Shown: positions 36,481 to 45,676, numbered from the stretch's first letter. The stretch: DNA of 64,000 nucleotides from Peribacillus alkalitolerans (GCF_010882125.1 NZ_JAAGVZ010000002.1:186001-250000); one strand, 5' to 3'. Program-made: numbers and translations. The notes: generated from the letters alone by a model not told the origin.

Positions 36481-39400
36481 TTATTTAGCTATATAAGCAG
36501 GATTCTTTGCAAAAACTTCTACCTCTGCAACAGACAACATAAGCGGCCCACTGTGTGATTCCTCAAAGTTAATCGATAATTTTGTAACTTTAGTTCCAAT
36601 CGGTATAGCAGCCTCTGCTAGATCGAAAGCTACTGATTTATCGTCAAATTTAACACTTTTTGCACCTAAATCATACTCTTTCCCAGATTCAGTATATACT
36701 TTGGCACTTAGTATTTTAATTTTGCCGTTCGTATATTGCGGGCGATTATAAACGATAAATTTAGTCAATTCTTGTGGTTTAGTAAAATTAAAATCAACGG
36801 GTAACGGTAGTGAAATCCCTTCATTTCCAGTGAGACTCCATTTCAATTCCGCCAATGAACTTTCACTTATCTCACCGTCAATCAGCTTGGCAAAAGCTGC
36901 TGCACCATCCTGCATCTTTTCCCCTTCACCAGTAACCGTCATATCTTTATCCGATAATTGTAGTTCCTTAGGCTCTTGTGGCTGTTCTACCTCTCCAGGT
37001 TCTTGGCCAGGCTTTAAAACCTCTCCTATTTTATCAATAGTGTCAAAGGCTGTATTAATCAGTAAGGACCTAGTTATCGGCATATCAAATTGAAGATCTT
37101 TCCTAGCCTTTAACTTAATCGTAGCTAATGTCTTCGTACCTTCTAATGTATTTTGTGTTCCCTTATTGGAAAATGCAGCCATAATTCTTTGTTCAGGTTT
37201 TCCAATACCCGCAAGTAAAGAATAATTCAACATATTAGCAGTTTCATTGGAAGCTGAAACAATATTTTCACCGCAAGTTCCGTCAGGCTTACACTCTTTT
37301 ACTAATTCATATTTGTTAGGGTCTAGCTTTAATTCTAAGTTGAATGCATTAATATCCTTTAAACCTGCCCCGATTATTTCTACTAAAAATTCATCCCCTG
37401 CATTTAACTCCTGCTTACTAGGTCTAATATCCAATAATCCGACAACCGGTTTGCCTGTTGCTTGAAGTGGGTTTTGACCCAATTGTGATGCTACGTACAT
37501 TAAATCGTATGCGTCTATTACACCATTGAAATTAATATCCACCTTTGAAACCTGTTCCCAAGCTTCAGTTTGATCGACACCCATATAGCTGGCAAAGAAG
37601 AGCAGGTCATCTTCATCAATGACTCCGTTCGGTATATTCTCACCAACAACCATTCCTTCAGTTTTATCCTTTTTGAATGGTCTGAATTCCATTGCACTTC
37701 CAAAGCCACCTACAGAGTTTGTAATGGTCAACTTAATATACCTTGCTGTAATATTTTCCTGAAAATCAATGACTTTCGTTTCGTCATTTCTCTCAAATGT
37801 TCCATCAGTGATGACATTTTTATAAGTTTTCCCATCTAAACTTACGTCTAAATTGTATTTTAATATCGTACCATTCCCTGCATTTGGTCTTGGAATATAC
37901 TCAAGCTTATCTAATTCATAAGCTAATTTCATATCAATCTCAAAAGTATGTGGTAGTTTATTACCCTCCTCTCCCCATTTGGTATGCCACATTGTTCCAT
38001 CCTTTCCATCGACAGCTAGAGATGCTTCTTCCCCTGGTTGTTCACTATCTGCTTTTGCCGTCATATCCTTAGGGACATTTCTGTATCGGTCAACCTTCGT
38101 TCTTATTTTGATCTCATCACTCCAGCCTGATGATCCTTTTGTATTCGTTGCTCTTATTCGATAAGAATATTCTATATCAGATGTTAAACCTGTATGGAGA
38201 TAGAATGGTGCTTGTTGACTATCACTTGCCTTAAACACATTTGTATGAACAATACCATCAATCATTAAATCAAATGTTGAATTCGAACCATCAACCTTAT
38301 CCCAATTTAATTTAATATCTCGATCTGTAATGTTGGCGTCATCAGCTATTAGCCCTGATGGAATCGTTGGTACTTCTTTATCTATTACATCCTTCGTTTG
38401 AGTATTATCGAATCCATCTACTGTAAAAGTTACTTTATTTTTCGTGATATCTGTTTTCTCTACCTTAATATAAAGCTTTGGTGATGTAATAATGTCAGTC
38501 TTTTCAAATGGTGACCCTTTTGTAGAATATTTGTTCAGGTTTGGATGTTCATTATAAAAATACACGTTTTCTGAGTTTTTATATTCCTCTTCATTCGTAA
38601 CTTTTCTTAATGGAACATCTTTATTTCCAACCTTAACCGTTATATCCCTTGGATTTACACGTGTATTAACAATCACTTCTGTGGCCCTGTCTTTAACCAT
38701 ACCTTTATAGCCTTTTCCTTTTGCGGTATCAACAGTTATCACAGCTTTTTCCTTGATTACCTTTGAAGTGACCTTCGTTGTTGTATTTTTCTTTTCCTTA
38801 TACTCAACAGTTTTACCATCATCTTCATATAGAGTAAACTCTGTTTTTCCCGATGGATAAACATCAAATATTCTATTTTCAGAACCATTTAATTCATTAA
38901 TAGAATTATTTTCTGGTGCCATCGGAATAATTGCACCATCCTTAACAAATACAGGGGTTTTCCATAGTGGAGCGCTAAAATTATGAAGAACCGAACCTCC
39001 CTGATATTGCTCACCTGTAAAATAGTCAATCCAAATTTGATTTTTATCTGGAAGATAAATATCGTTCCTTACTTCAGCTACATTGGAGTTTCCATCATAT
39101 ATTGGTGCTACTAATAGATTGGGCCCCCACATATATTGATATTGTGTTTGAGTCCCGTACGTATATGGATCATTTGGATATTCTAACATCATTCCTCTAA
39201 CCATTGGCATGGATTTTGATGTAGATTCCTCAGCAATCGTGTAGTTATAAGGCATCATTTGTGACTTTAATTTTAAATACATCCTATTAATCGATGTATA
39301 AGGTTCACCATAATTCCATGGATTTTTAGACTTACTGTAATCATTGCCTCCTGATGCCCAGCCGTCCATATCGATTTGGATAGGCGTAAATGCCTTCCAT

Positions 39401-40911
39401 TGGAAATCACGTGTCTGTACTTTTGGATCTCCGCCAAATATACCATCCATATCTGAGCCAACGTTTGGATTTCCTGATAAGCCTGCGCCAATGTAAGTAG
39501 GGATATGCATTCTTATGTACTCCCAATTACCGCCATATTGGTCACCTGACCATAATGTTGCATAACGCTGAGTACCAGCCCACCCATCTAGCGAAATTAC
39601 AAATGGACGTGCACCACTTGAATTATCACCTTTTTGAATTCCTTCTGCTGCTTGGCGTGTGGCATTTAATGCCATGGAATATCCTTGCCAAACCCATGCA
39701 ACATCCGTCTTTATTGCTCTTACACCAGCTTTAACTTCACCGTCAAGGTCTCTGCGTAAAGGGCTATCTTCAGGTAAATTAGGATCTGGATAAAGATTAC
39801 TTTGTGTCCATAAACCTACCTCTACTTTATGGTCATTTGCTTTATCAACAAATTGCTCCAAATTATCCAATCCGCCATACCCGCATCCATAGCCATCATT
39901 TGGTAAAATCCATCCTAGAGGCATATCGTTCTCTGCGTATTGATCTATTGTATTTAATCCATTAGTTAGGAGTGTTCGTTGGTCCTTATGACCATTATGA
40001 GTTCCATTAAAACAATCAGCATGCCCTAAATAGAAACCAGATTTTGGCATAAGGGCCGGTTTCCCGGTTAATTCTGTATATTCGTTAATGATGTTTGGAA
40101 TGGAATCATTTACATAATAATAAGCGTCAAATCTGTCTTCATCGTGAGTAAAGGTAGACGTTTTGGTAAAATCATAAACACCCGGCTTAAAAGTATTTCG
40201 CATGACTCCGTAGCCTTCAGTGCTTATATAGAAAGGGACTGGGCTTGATGCAGCTCCTGCATCCCAACCTCCCCCGACTGCAATATTTATGGAATTATTC
40301 TTATGGGCATAAAATCCATTCTGTTGACCTCCACCATAAAAATATTCACTTTCTTTTGTTTCAAGGGTTTGAACAGTACTTCCGCTCGAATGTTTTAGCG
40401 GTTCACTTTCACTCCAAAGAATCTTTGCTCTTTTTTTATCGTACAGGCTCATCTTTGAAGTAGCTTTATCTACTCTTAACTCTAAAGCATTAGTAGATAT
40501 TTTATAGAAATTGTTATCTCTTTCATCGACCTCAATGTTAATTGCTCCATATTGCTTTTTGTAATCGCTAACATTTTTGTCGATAATTTTCGTCTCATGC
40601 TCAGGTTTGTTGGGGGTTGGATATTCTTCAAAAACACCCTTTGGGTCCAAATGCAATCGAAAAACATTGTTTTTGAGAAAGGTAATTTTTATTTTTTCTC
40701 CTGTTTCTAAGTCCAAGTAAACGTTATTTTCCTCTTTCGTAAGCTTAATTACTTTACCAATAGTTTTATAGGTTTGATTAGTCGAAACATTGTTTATTGA
40801 GGAACCGTTTTCAGTTGCAGCAGCAGATGATGTTGGAAGCATCGAAAGTAACATTCCCGCTAATAAGCACAAGCTTACTAGTTTTTTTAACCTCGATTGA
40901 CGTCTAAGCAT
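36481..40911 (-). CDS. Secreted multimodular GH31 glycosidase, candidate alpha-N-acetylgalactosaminidase
   Basis: A 1476-residue exported enzyme. Signal peptide 1-31; GH31 domain to about 760 with candidate nucleophile D403 (AIKTDVAWVWQGYS) and acid/base D457 (LWSGDQYGGNWEYIR). Then an Fn3 module (about 845-935), an F5/8C/CBM32-type module (940-1075), a dockerin pair of Ca loops (1090-1147), a cohesin-like module (1152-1280) and a C-terminal beta domain resembling another F5/8C module. The motifs LPNDGYGCGYGG and KTDVAWVW resemble the GH31 branch that removes alpha-GalNAc from mucin-type glycans rather than typical alpha-glucosidases; this is from memory and not proven. GGAGG precedes the ATG. 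No LPxTG or SLH anchor. Confidence 0.9.
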   Translation of the reverse strand: MLRRQSRLKKLVSLCLLAGMLLSMLPTSSAAATENGSSINNVSTNQTYKTIGKVIKLTKEENNVYLDLETGEKIKITFLKNNVFRLHLDPKGVFEEYPTPNKPEHETKIIDKNVSDYKKQYGAINIEVDERDNNFYKISTNALELRVDKATSKMSLYDKKRAKILWSESEPLKHSSGSTVQTLETKESEYFYGGGQQNGFYAHKNNSINIAVGGGWDAGAASSPVPFYISTEGYGVMRNTFKPGVYDFTKTSTFTHDEDRFDAYYYVNDSIPNIINEYTELTGKPALMPKSGFYLGHADCFNGTHNGHKDQRTLLTNGLNTIDQYAENDMPLGWILPNDGYGCGYGGLDNLEQFVDKANDHKVEVGLWTQSNLYPDPNLPEDSPLRRDLDGEVKAGVRAIKTDVAWVWQGYSMALNATRQAAEGIQKGDNSSGARPFVISLDGWAGTQRYATLWSGDQYGGNWEYIRMHIPTYIGAGLSGNPNVGSDMDGIFGGDPKVQTRDFQWKAFTPIQIDMDGWASGGNDYSKSKNPWNYGEPYTSINRMYLKLKSQMMPYNYTIAEESTSKSMPMVRGMMLEYPNDPYTYGTQTQYQYMWGPNLLVAPIYDGNSNVAEVRNDIYLPDKNQIWIDYFTGEQYQGGSVLHNFSAPLWKTPVFVKDGAIIPMAPENNSINELNGSENRIFDVYPSGKTEFTLYEDDGKTVEYKEKKNTTTKVTSKVIKEKAVITVDTAKGKGYKGMVKDRATEVIVNTRVNPRDITVKVGNKDVPLRKVTNEEEYKNSENVYFYNEHPNLNKYSTKGSPFEKTDIITSPKLYIKVEKTDITKNKVTFTVDGFDNTQTKDVIDKEVPTIPSGLIADDANITDRDIKLNWDKVDGSNSTFDLMIDGIVHTNVFKASDSQQAPFYLHTGLTSDIEYSYRIRATNTKGSSGWSDEIKIRTKVDRYRNVPKDMTAKADSEQPGEEASLAVDGKDGTMWHTKWGEEGNKLPHTFEIDMKLAYELDKLEYIPRPNAGNGTILKYNLDVSLDGKTYKNVITDGTFERNDETKVIDFQENITARYIKLTITNSVGGFGSAMEFRPFKKDKTEGMVVGENIPNGVIDEDDLLFFASYMGVDQTEAWEQVSKVDINFNGVIDAYDLMYVASQLGQNPLQATGKPVVGLLDIRPSKQELNAGDEFLVEIIGAGLKDINAFNLELKLDPNKYELVKECKPDGTCGENIVSASNETANMLNYSLLAGIGKPEQRIMAAFSNKGTQNTLEGTKTLATIKLKARKDLQFDMPITRSLLINTAFDTIDKIGEVLKPGQEPGEVEQPQEPKELQLSDKDMTVTGEGEKMQDGAAAFAKLIDGEISESSLAELKWSLTGNEGISLPLPVDFNFTKPQELTKFIVYNRPQYTNGKIKILSAKVYTESGKEYDLGAKSVKFDDKSVAFDLAEAAIPIGTKVTKLSINFEESHSGPLMLSVAEVEVFAKNPAYIAK

Positions 40912-41315
40912 ATTCCACCTCCGAATGTAATTATGGTTTACGAAAATTTATCGTTTTTTGACTTGCAAAAAAACTTCACCATCCCTTCGGTTTTTTTTAT
41001 ATATTTATAGTTTTAAATATATAAGCGTAATGGAGTAAGAGCTTTCAAGATCTTAATTTTTGGTTTTTTGAATGTGAAATGATATTTGGTATACTGGCAG
41101 ATAACGTAAAATCTATTAATGAAATGGAATATGGGTTTGAGGAAGGATGGAAGATGAATGATAAGTAATGTATTGTCTTTACCAGTCTAGTACTTTGTTA
41201 TCTTTTTCATTGTAGTGCCCATGCTTTCTACAAGGTGGCTTCTTCAGTTATTATTTCAAATGTTGTTATTTTCCCGGGTTATCGGTCTGAATTTTGTAAA
41301 TTTTCTAACATTTTA
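40912..41315 (-). other. Long leader between GH31 promoter and start codon
   Basis: About 400 bp lie between the -10 box at 41316 and the ATG at 40911. I see no gene: only an 11-codon frame (MGTTMKKITKY) and AT-rich DNA, with a hairpin-prone AAAAAACCGAAGG...TTTTTT stretch near the end that could be an attenuator. A second promoter closer to the gene is possible. Confidence 0.4.
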
Positions 41316-41348
41316 ATTATATACAAATCGGGTTGATGGGTCAACCCG
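41316..41348 (-). promoter_or_regulatory. Promoter with palindromic operator, GH31 gene
   Basis: Minus strand: -35 TTGACC (41344-41339), 17-bp spacer, perfect -10 TATAAT (41321-41316). The palindrome CGGGTTGATGGGTCAACCCG (41329-41348; arms CGGGTTGA / TCAACCCG around TGGG) covers the -35 box and spacer. Confidence 0.85.
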
Positions 41349-41387
41349 TTTGCAAAAAAATACAAAAGTTATACCTCCTATCAGAAC

Positions 41388-41432
41388 AGAAAAAACATAC
41401 CATGCAGCCATAGTCGACTGCATGGTATGTTT
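41388..41432 (-). terminator. Terminator of the cobalamin operon
   Basis: AACATACCATGCAG / CTGCATGGTATGTT with a 10-nt loop and a run of T on the minus strand. It is the first terminator after cbiX. Confidence 0.85.
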
Positions 41433-41587
41433 AAGTATGGATGGGTGACTTGTTTAGCCAGAATATATACTGTGATTAAATAATGAGTAACACCAATACT
41501 TACTAATTCATCAATCTCGTATGTGATCCATGATTGCCAAAAGACCATAAAGTAAAACCGGGCTATAAAACCAAAACCTGTTGTCCT

Positions 41588-42784
41588 TTAATGATGATGG
41601 TGATGTTCATACCCATGTTCTACCGCATATTTACGGAAATTTTCTAAATCTTGCATTCCAGTCGAAGTACCGTTTAATGCCTGATTCATACGTTCTAACA
41701 GGACCGTTCTTAACTTTGGATGATAGCCAAAATATTCTGCAATATCAATGGATACATGCGGATAAGACTCCTTAAACTGTTCCGCCATTGTATTCATTCT
41801 TTCCATTAAAATTCCCGTAAATAAAAAATACGGCAGCATAATGATTTTTTTTGCACCTAATTTAATACAGCGTTCCATCCCGTCCTGTACAGTTGGCGTC
41901 GTTACCCCCATAAAGGCACTTTCAACTATTGATACATTTAATTTTTCCCATAATAATCTGCTGATTTTATAAAAATCACCATTAGCATATGGATCGCTGC
42001 CACCTCGTCCAATTAATAAAATAGCCGTATCCTCATGCTTTTGATTCACATCAAAACCAGTTTCAGCAAGTCTTGTTTTTAAAATTTCCAAAACTTCCTC
42101 ATGAACACCTATCGTTTGGCCATAGGTAAATTGGACATCTGGGAAATGCTCTTTAGCATGTTCGATTTCTGCAGGAATGTGCAGTTTTGAGTGTCCTGCA
42201 TGTAATAATATGATGGGAATTACATGGATTTCATCTGCACCTTTTTCAATACACAGCTGAATCCCATCTTCAATATTTGGTGATGCAAATTCTAAAAAAC
42301 AGGTTTCTACTAAAAGGGCTGGATCGATGTATTCTTTCATTTGCGCAACAAATTCGAGAACTTCTGTATTCCCTGCCTCCAGCCTGCTGCCATGTCCAAC
42401 AAATAATACAGCTTTTTTCATCGGTCCTTTACCTTTCTTGTATTTATCAATTCCTTTAATGCGGTTTTCGGAGCGTTTCCTCTCACCATGCTCCATTGAA
42501 TAAATGATCGCATCTTCTTCAACTGCTTCATGAACAATATCACGTGCGGTTTCTTCATGTTGAACTGAATACCATGTCCCTTTTGGGTAATCAATTACGA
42601 CGCATTTATCTTTACAGCGGCCGTTACAGCGTGTACGCGATGTATGAATATGTTCATCTAAACGGTTTTTACGGATCTCATCCCGGATTTGCTGAGTGAC
42701 GTCTTCAGCTCCTGCTCCCATACAGGTTGCCCCATTGCAAATGAGTAAGTGACGTTGCATTTGCGTTAAATTCCAAGTTGTCAT
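41588..42784 (-). CDS. cbiX: CbiX sirohydrochlorin cobaltochelatase with N-terminal Fe-S domain and His tail
   Basis: A 398-residue fusion. Residues 1-95 form a thioredoxin-like ferredoxin domain with Cys at ICNGATCMG and CNGRCKDKC. After a basic linker (about 105-120) come two CbiX halves: VLFVGHGSRLEAGN and ILLHAGHSKLHIPAE, then a second ILLIGRGGSDP and MLPYFLFTGIL half. The protein ends in HHHHH, a metal-binding tail. It inserts Co(II) into sirohydrochlorin, the entry to the anaerobic-type pathway. The His tail is known from B. megaterium CbiX. It is the last gene of the operon, before the terminator. Confidence 0.92.
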   Translation of the reverse strand: MTTWNLTQMQRHLLICNGATCMGAGAEDVTQQIRDEIRKNRLDEHIHTSRTRCNGRCKDKCVVIDYPKGTWYSVQHEETARDIVHEAVEEDAIIYSMEHGERKRSENRIKGIDKYKKGKGPMKKAVLFVGHGSRLEAGNTEVLEFVAQMKEYIDPALLVETCFLEFASPNIEDGIQLCIEKGADEIHVIPIILLHAGHSKLHIPAEIEHAKEHFPDVQFTYGQTIGVHEEVLEILKTRLAETGFDVNQKHEDTAILLIGRGGSDPYANGDFYKISRLLWEKLNVSIVESAFMGVTTPTVQDGMERCIKLGAKKIIMLPYFLFTGILMERMNTMAEQFKESYPHVSIDIAEYFGYHPKLRTVLLERMNQALNGTSTGMQDLENFRKYAVEHGYEHHHHH

Positions 42785-42804
42785 AAAATAACCTCCCCCA
42801 AAAC

Positions 42805-43644
42805 TTAGTCATGTAACTTCCGAGGCTCCCAGCTAATGATCGCAGCATAGAATGGATGACGGTACACGTACTTGCCATCCTCCATTGTAATAAAGCGTTC
42901 GAGCGATGTTTTCAAATGGGCAATTTCAATCTGTGGAGATAAGATTTTTTTACTTTGTGCTGTATATAGTTGTTCTAATGTATCATAACGATATATCCGC
43001 TCTAGTTTGAGCATTTCACAATCTGCATAAATCCCTAACTGATACAGGATATTGACGATCATAATATAATCTCGGCGCGGATATTTAATTTCATAGCCAA
43101 ACTGCTCATCCAAAATGACGTAATGCGGCTGAATGGGCCCTGTGGTTAACCCGATAATGACACGCTTTTTGGCTAATGCATTCATTTTCTTCAGCGCTTC
43201 ATTCATTTCATACAAACGATAAAAGCAGTTCACGCCAATTACAACATCATGTGGCTCAATTTGTGCTTCTTCCCATTTACTATGAACGAACTGCACAGGT
43301 GCATCGTTTTCAAAGTATTGTTGTAAATATGCAAGCACACTTTCTGAACCATCCACTAACGTTAAACTTCTGACATCTTTGCTAAGTGGGAATGTATAGT
43401 TGCCCCATCCCGGCCCAATTTCGATACAGCTTGAATTTCGCGGGATATGCTGTTTCACTTTTTCGTAAATTTCTTTCGCGTAGTCATCTGTCTGTTTGTA
43501 TGTCTTTTTCTTCATGGACTGCGCCCAAAATGCTTCTTCTAGATCATCATCAACCATTCGTTCCGGCATTTTGCCATGCCAATCCAACATGCCTTCCTTC
43601 CAGAGCTTTTCAAAATCAAGTTGCAAAGGTGATTCTTTTATCAT
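42805..43644 (-). CDS. SAM-dependent methyltransferase in the cobalamin operon
   Basis: A 279-residue class I methyltransferase. The SAM motif is SSCIEIGPGWGNYTFPLS (about 70-88), followed by LTLVDGSESVL (acidic motif II) and DVVIGVNCFYRLYEMNEAL. It is not one of the ring methylases (CbiE, F, H, L), which are class III and present elsewhere in the operon. GAGGAG lies 9 bp before the ATG. Position between the adenosyltransferase and cbiX suggests a corrinoid-linked role, but none is known to me. Confidence 0.8.
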   Translation of the reverse strand: MIKESPLQLDFEKLWKEGMLDWHGKMPERMVDDDLEEAFWAQSMKKKTYKQTDDYAKEIYEKVKQHIPRNSSCIEIGPGWGNYTFPLSKDVRSLTLVDGSESVLAYLQQYFENDAPVQFVHSKWEEAQIEPHDVVIGVNCFYRLYEMNEALKKMNALAKKRVIIGLTTGPIQPHYVILDEQFGYEIKYPRRDYIMIVNILYQLGIYADCEMLKLERIYRYDTLEQLYTAQSKKILSPQIEIAHLKTSLERFITMEDGKYVYRHPFYAAIISWEPRKLHD

Positions 43645-43656
43645 TGAATTTTCTCC

Positions 43657-43749
43657 TCAATTTCGACAACATTTACCCACTTCGGGCATTACTTGCTCAA
43701 AACTCTGTTCACGACGAGACACAGGATCTTTTTGCATAGTGTTTACCAT
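43657..43749 (-). CDS. Candidate micro-ORF, 30 residues
   Basis: A frame of 30 codons from ATG 43749 to TGA 43657 (inner ATG at 43737), ending VGKCCRN. Its stop overlaps the GAGGAG that serves the methyltransferase gene, the geometry of translational coupling. It fills part of the otherwise odd 173-bp gap in a tightly packed operon. Its own ribosome binding site is weak, so it may be chance. Confidence 0.3.
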   Translation of the reverse strand: MVNTMQKDPVSRREQSFEQVMPEVGKCCRN

Positions 43750-43817
43750 GTTAAACCAAATCCGATACCCTACCCCCTATAATTTCAGGTAAAATGGGAT
43801 TCATCCGTCCAGGCTGC

Positions 43818-44354
43818 TTAAAACTCAAGACCCTTCATCGCTTTGACATCCTGATCAGCATAATAATGTTTTGTTGCATCAATGGTTGACACTAAATCGG
43901 CTAAAGCGAGAAGAGATGGATGTGCAGAGCGGCCTGTAATGACCAAGTGCATCGTTTGGGGACGGTTTTGTATGGCCTCTAACACCTCTGGTAATGGCAA
44001 TACATCGTCGATAGGAAAACGTGTGATGGCTAATGCATTATTCAGTTCATCCAGTACTAATAGGTCTGTTGTTTCGTCTTTTAGCTCTTCTTTTACAATC
44101 TGCCAGGCTTTCGCAAGTGCTTCGCGATGCTCCTCCGGTGTTTTGGTCCAAGTAAAACCGACACCTAATTGAACTGTTTCAACCCCAAGTTTTCGCAGGG
44201 CAATTTGTTCACCATATGTACGGTCAGGTGATTTAATAAATTGAAAGTATTTCACCTTCATGCCGCGGCCAATTGCGCGTAATGCGACACCCAGTGAAGC
44301 GGTTGTTTTTCCTTTGCCTTCGCCTGTATAAACTAACAGCATCCCCTGTGCCAT
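43818..44354 (-). CDS. btuR: Cob(I)yrinic acid a,c-diamide adenosyltransferase
   Basis: A 178-residue P-loop protein of the CobO/BtuR type: MLLVYTGEGKGKTTASLGVALRAIGRG (ATP site at about 8-17), DLLVLDELNNAL (Walker B-like) and the C-terminal HLVITGRSAHPSLLALADLVS. It transfers the adenosyl group of ATP to cobalt, forming the Co-C bond. It starts 12 bp after the nitroreductase gene with AGGAGG in front. Confidence 0.95.
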   Translation of the reverse strand: MAQGMLLVYTGEGKGKTTASLGVALRAIGRGMKVKYFQFIKSPDRTYGEQIALRKLGVETVQLGVGFTWTKTPEEHREALAKAWQIVKEELKDETTDLLVLDELNNALAITRFPIDDVLPLPEVLEAIQNRPQTMHLVITGRSAHPSLLALADLVSTIDATKHYYADQDVKAMKGLEF

Positions 44355-44366
44355 GTATAAACCTCC

Positions 44367-44921
44367 TTATAGCCAAGTTGTTTTTTCAGCGAATGGAGTA
44401 CGCTTTTTTGCGGAAGTAATTTCTTCTGCAGGATAACCGATGCATAACGTTCCTACTAATTGCTCTTGATCTAATGCACCAATAAAATCATGCAACGGTG
44501 TATCATGCACTAAACCAACACCACGTGTACGCCATACCAGCCCTAAACCAAGCTGTTCGGCCATTAACCACATCGACATTATCGCACTGCTGACTGCAAA
44601 TGTATTATCTTTTGTTGCACCATCATCTCCATCGACAATCGCAGATGTCACCACAATAATAAGTGGTGTCTTTGTGATTGCTTCCATTGAACTTTCTACT
44701 AAATGTGGCTTTGTTGGGAAGCGTTTTTGTAAATAATCAAGTGCCACTTGCTCATAACGTTTTAAGCTGTCGCCTTGTAATACATAGAAATGCCAGGGCT
44801 CACGCATGCGGTCATTTGGTGCATACGTTGCTGCTTCTAGTAAACTCTCAATTTTGCCGCGTTCCACTTCGCGGGTTTCAAATTGGCGAATCGCACGGCG
44901 TTTTTTTAATGCTTCTAACAT
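44367..44921 (-). CDS. cbiY: Nitroreductase-family protein CbiY
   Basis: A 184-residue FMN-dependent nitroreductase fold: AIRQFETREVERGKIESLLEAATYAPNDRMREPWHFYVL near the start and a LGLVWRTRG segment in the last third. The same gene is found at this position in the B. megaterium cobalamin operon (CbiY). Related BluB makes dimethylbenzimidazole by breaking down FMN, but this protein is shorter and may instead reduce cobalt. It overlaps the cobA stop by 7 bp. Confidence 0.85.
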   Translation of the reverse strand: MLEALKKRRAIRQFETREVERGKIESLLEAATYAPNDRMREPWHFYVLQGDSLKRYEQVALDYLQKRFPTKPHLVESSMEAITKTPLIIVVTSAIVDGDDGATKDNTFAVSSAIMSMWLMAEQLGLGLVWRTRGVGLVHDTPLHDFIGALDQEQLVGTLCIGYPAEEITSAKKRTPFAEKTTWL

Positions 44922-45676
44922 AATTCATGCTCCTTTTCTGTAAACCAGGCAATTTGATCCCTTACCCCAACAACATCACCAACTAAAATCATGGATGGAT
45001 TCTTAAGACCATGGATTTCAATATCCTTTGCAATGGTTGAGAGATTGCCAGTAATCGTTCGTTGGTTTTTTGTTGTGCCCCATTCAATGACAGCTACAGG
45101 GGTTGTTTCACTTTTGCCATATGTGATTAAGCTTTTCGTAATATGTGCGATATTGCCAATGCTCATATAAAAAGCTACCGTATCAATTTGAGCAAGCGCG
45201 GACCAATTTAAAAAGTCCTGCTCCTTTTCCGGGCGGCCATGACCTGTTACAATCGCAAAGCTTGCTGCATGATCACGATGTGTCACAGGAATCCCTGCAT
45301 AGGCAGGCGCGGCAATCCCTGCTGTAATACCAGGCACGATTTCAAATGGAATATTAGCTTGTCGTAAAATCGTTGCTTCTTCTGCACCTCGTCCAAAGAC
45401 AAAGGGGTCACCGCCTTTTAAGCGGAGAACCTGATTGCCAAGATTGGCTTGTTCCACTAGCACACGATGAATTTCATCCTGAATGAGTCCATGCCTGCCT
45501 GGTTCTTTTCCACAATAAATCAGCTGGGCGTCAGCTTTTGCATGTTTTAATAATTCAGCATTCACCAGACGGTCATATAAGATCACATCTGCTAGCTGAA
45601 TGCACTCCAATCCACGAATCGTCAATAGTTTTGGGTCACCAGGACCAGCTCCTACAATATATACAAATCCGCTCAC
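44915..45676 (-). CDS. cobA: Uroporphyrinogen-III C-methyltransferase
   Basis: A 253-residue SUMT. VYIVGAGPGDPKLLTIRGLE is the N-terminal SAM-methylase signature, and LKGGDPFVFGRGAEE and GITAGIAAPAYAGIPVTHRD are the two conserved loops. It makes precorrin-2 by methylating C2 and C7. The GTG at 45676 overlaps the sirC stop as GTGA and has GGGAG upstream; the longer frame to 45706 is not used. It acts just ahead of SirC. Confidence 0.95.
   Translation of the reverse strand: MSGFVYIVGAGPGDPKLLTIRGLECIQLADVILYDRLVNAELLKHAKADAQLIYCGKEPGRHGLIQDEIHRVLVEQANLGNQVLRLKGGDPFVFGRGAEEATILRQANIPFEIVPGITAGIAAPAYAGIPVTHRDHAASFAIVTGHGRPEKEQDFLNWSALAQIDTVAFYMSIGNIAHITKSLITYGKSETTPVAVIEWGTTKNQRTITGNLSTIAKDIEIHGLKNPSMILVGDVVGVRDQIAWFTEKEHELC

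Noticed and set aside
41588-41602. HHHHH at the cbiX end as a cloning tag
   Set aside because: It is encoded in natural operon context, and His-rich C-termini are known in CbiX.
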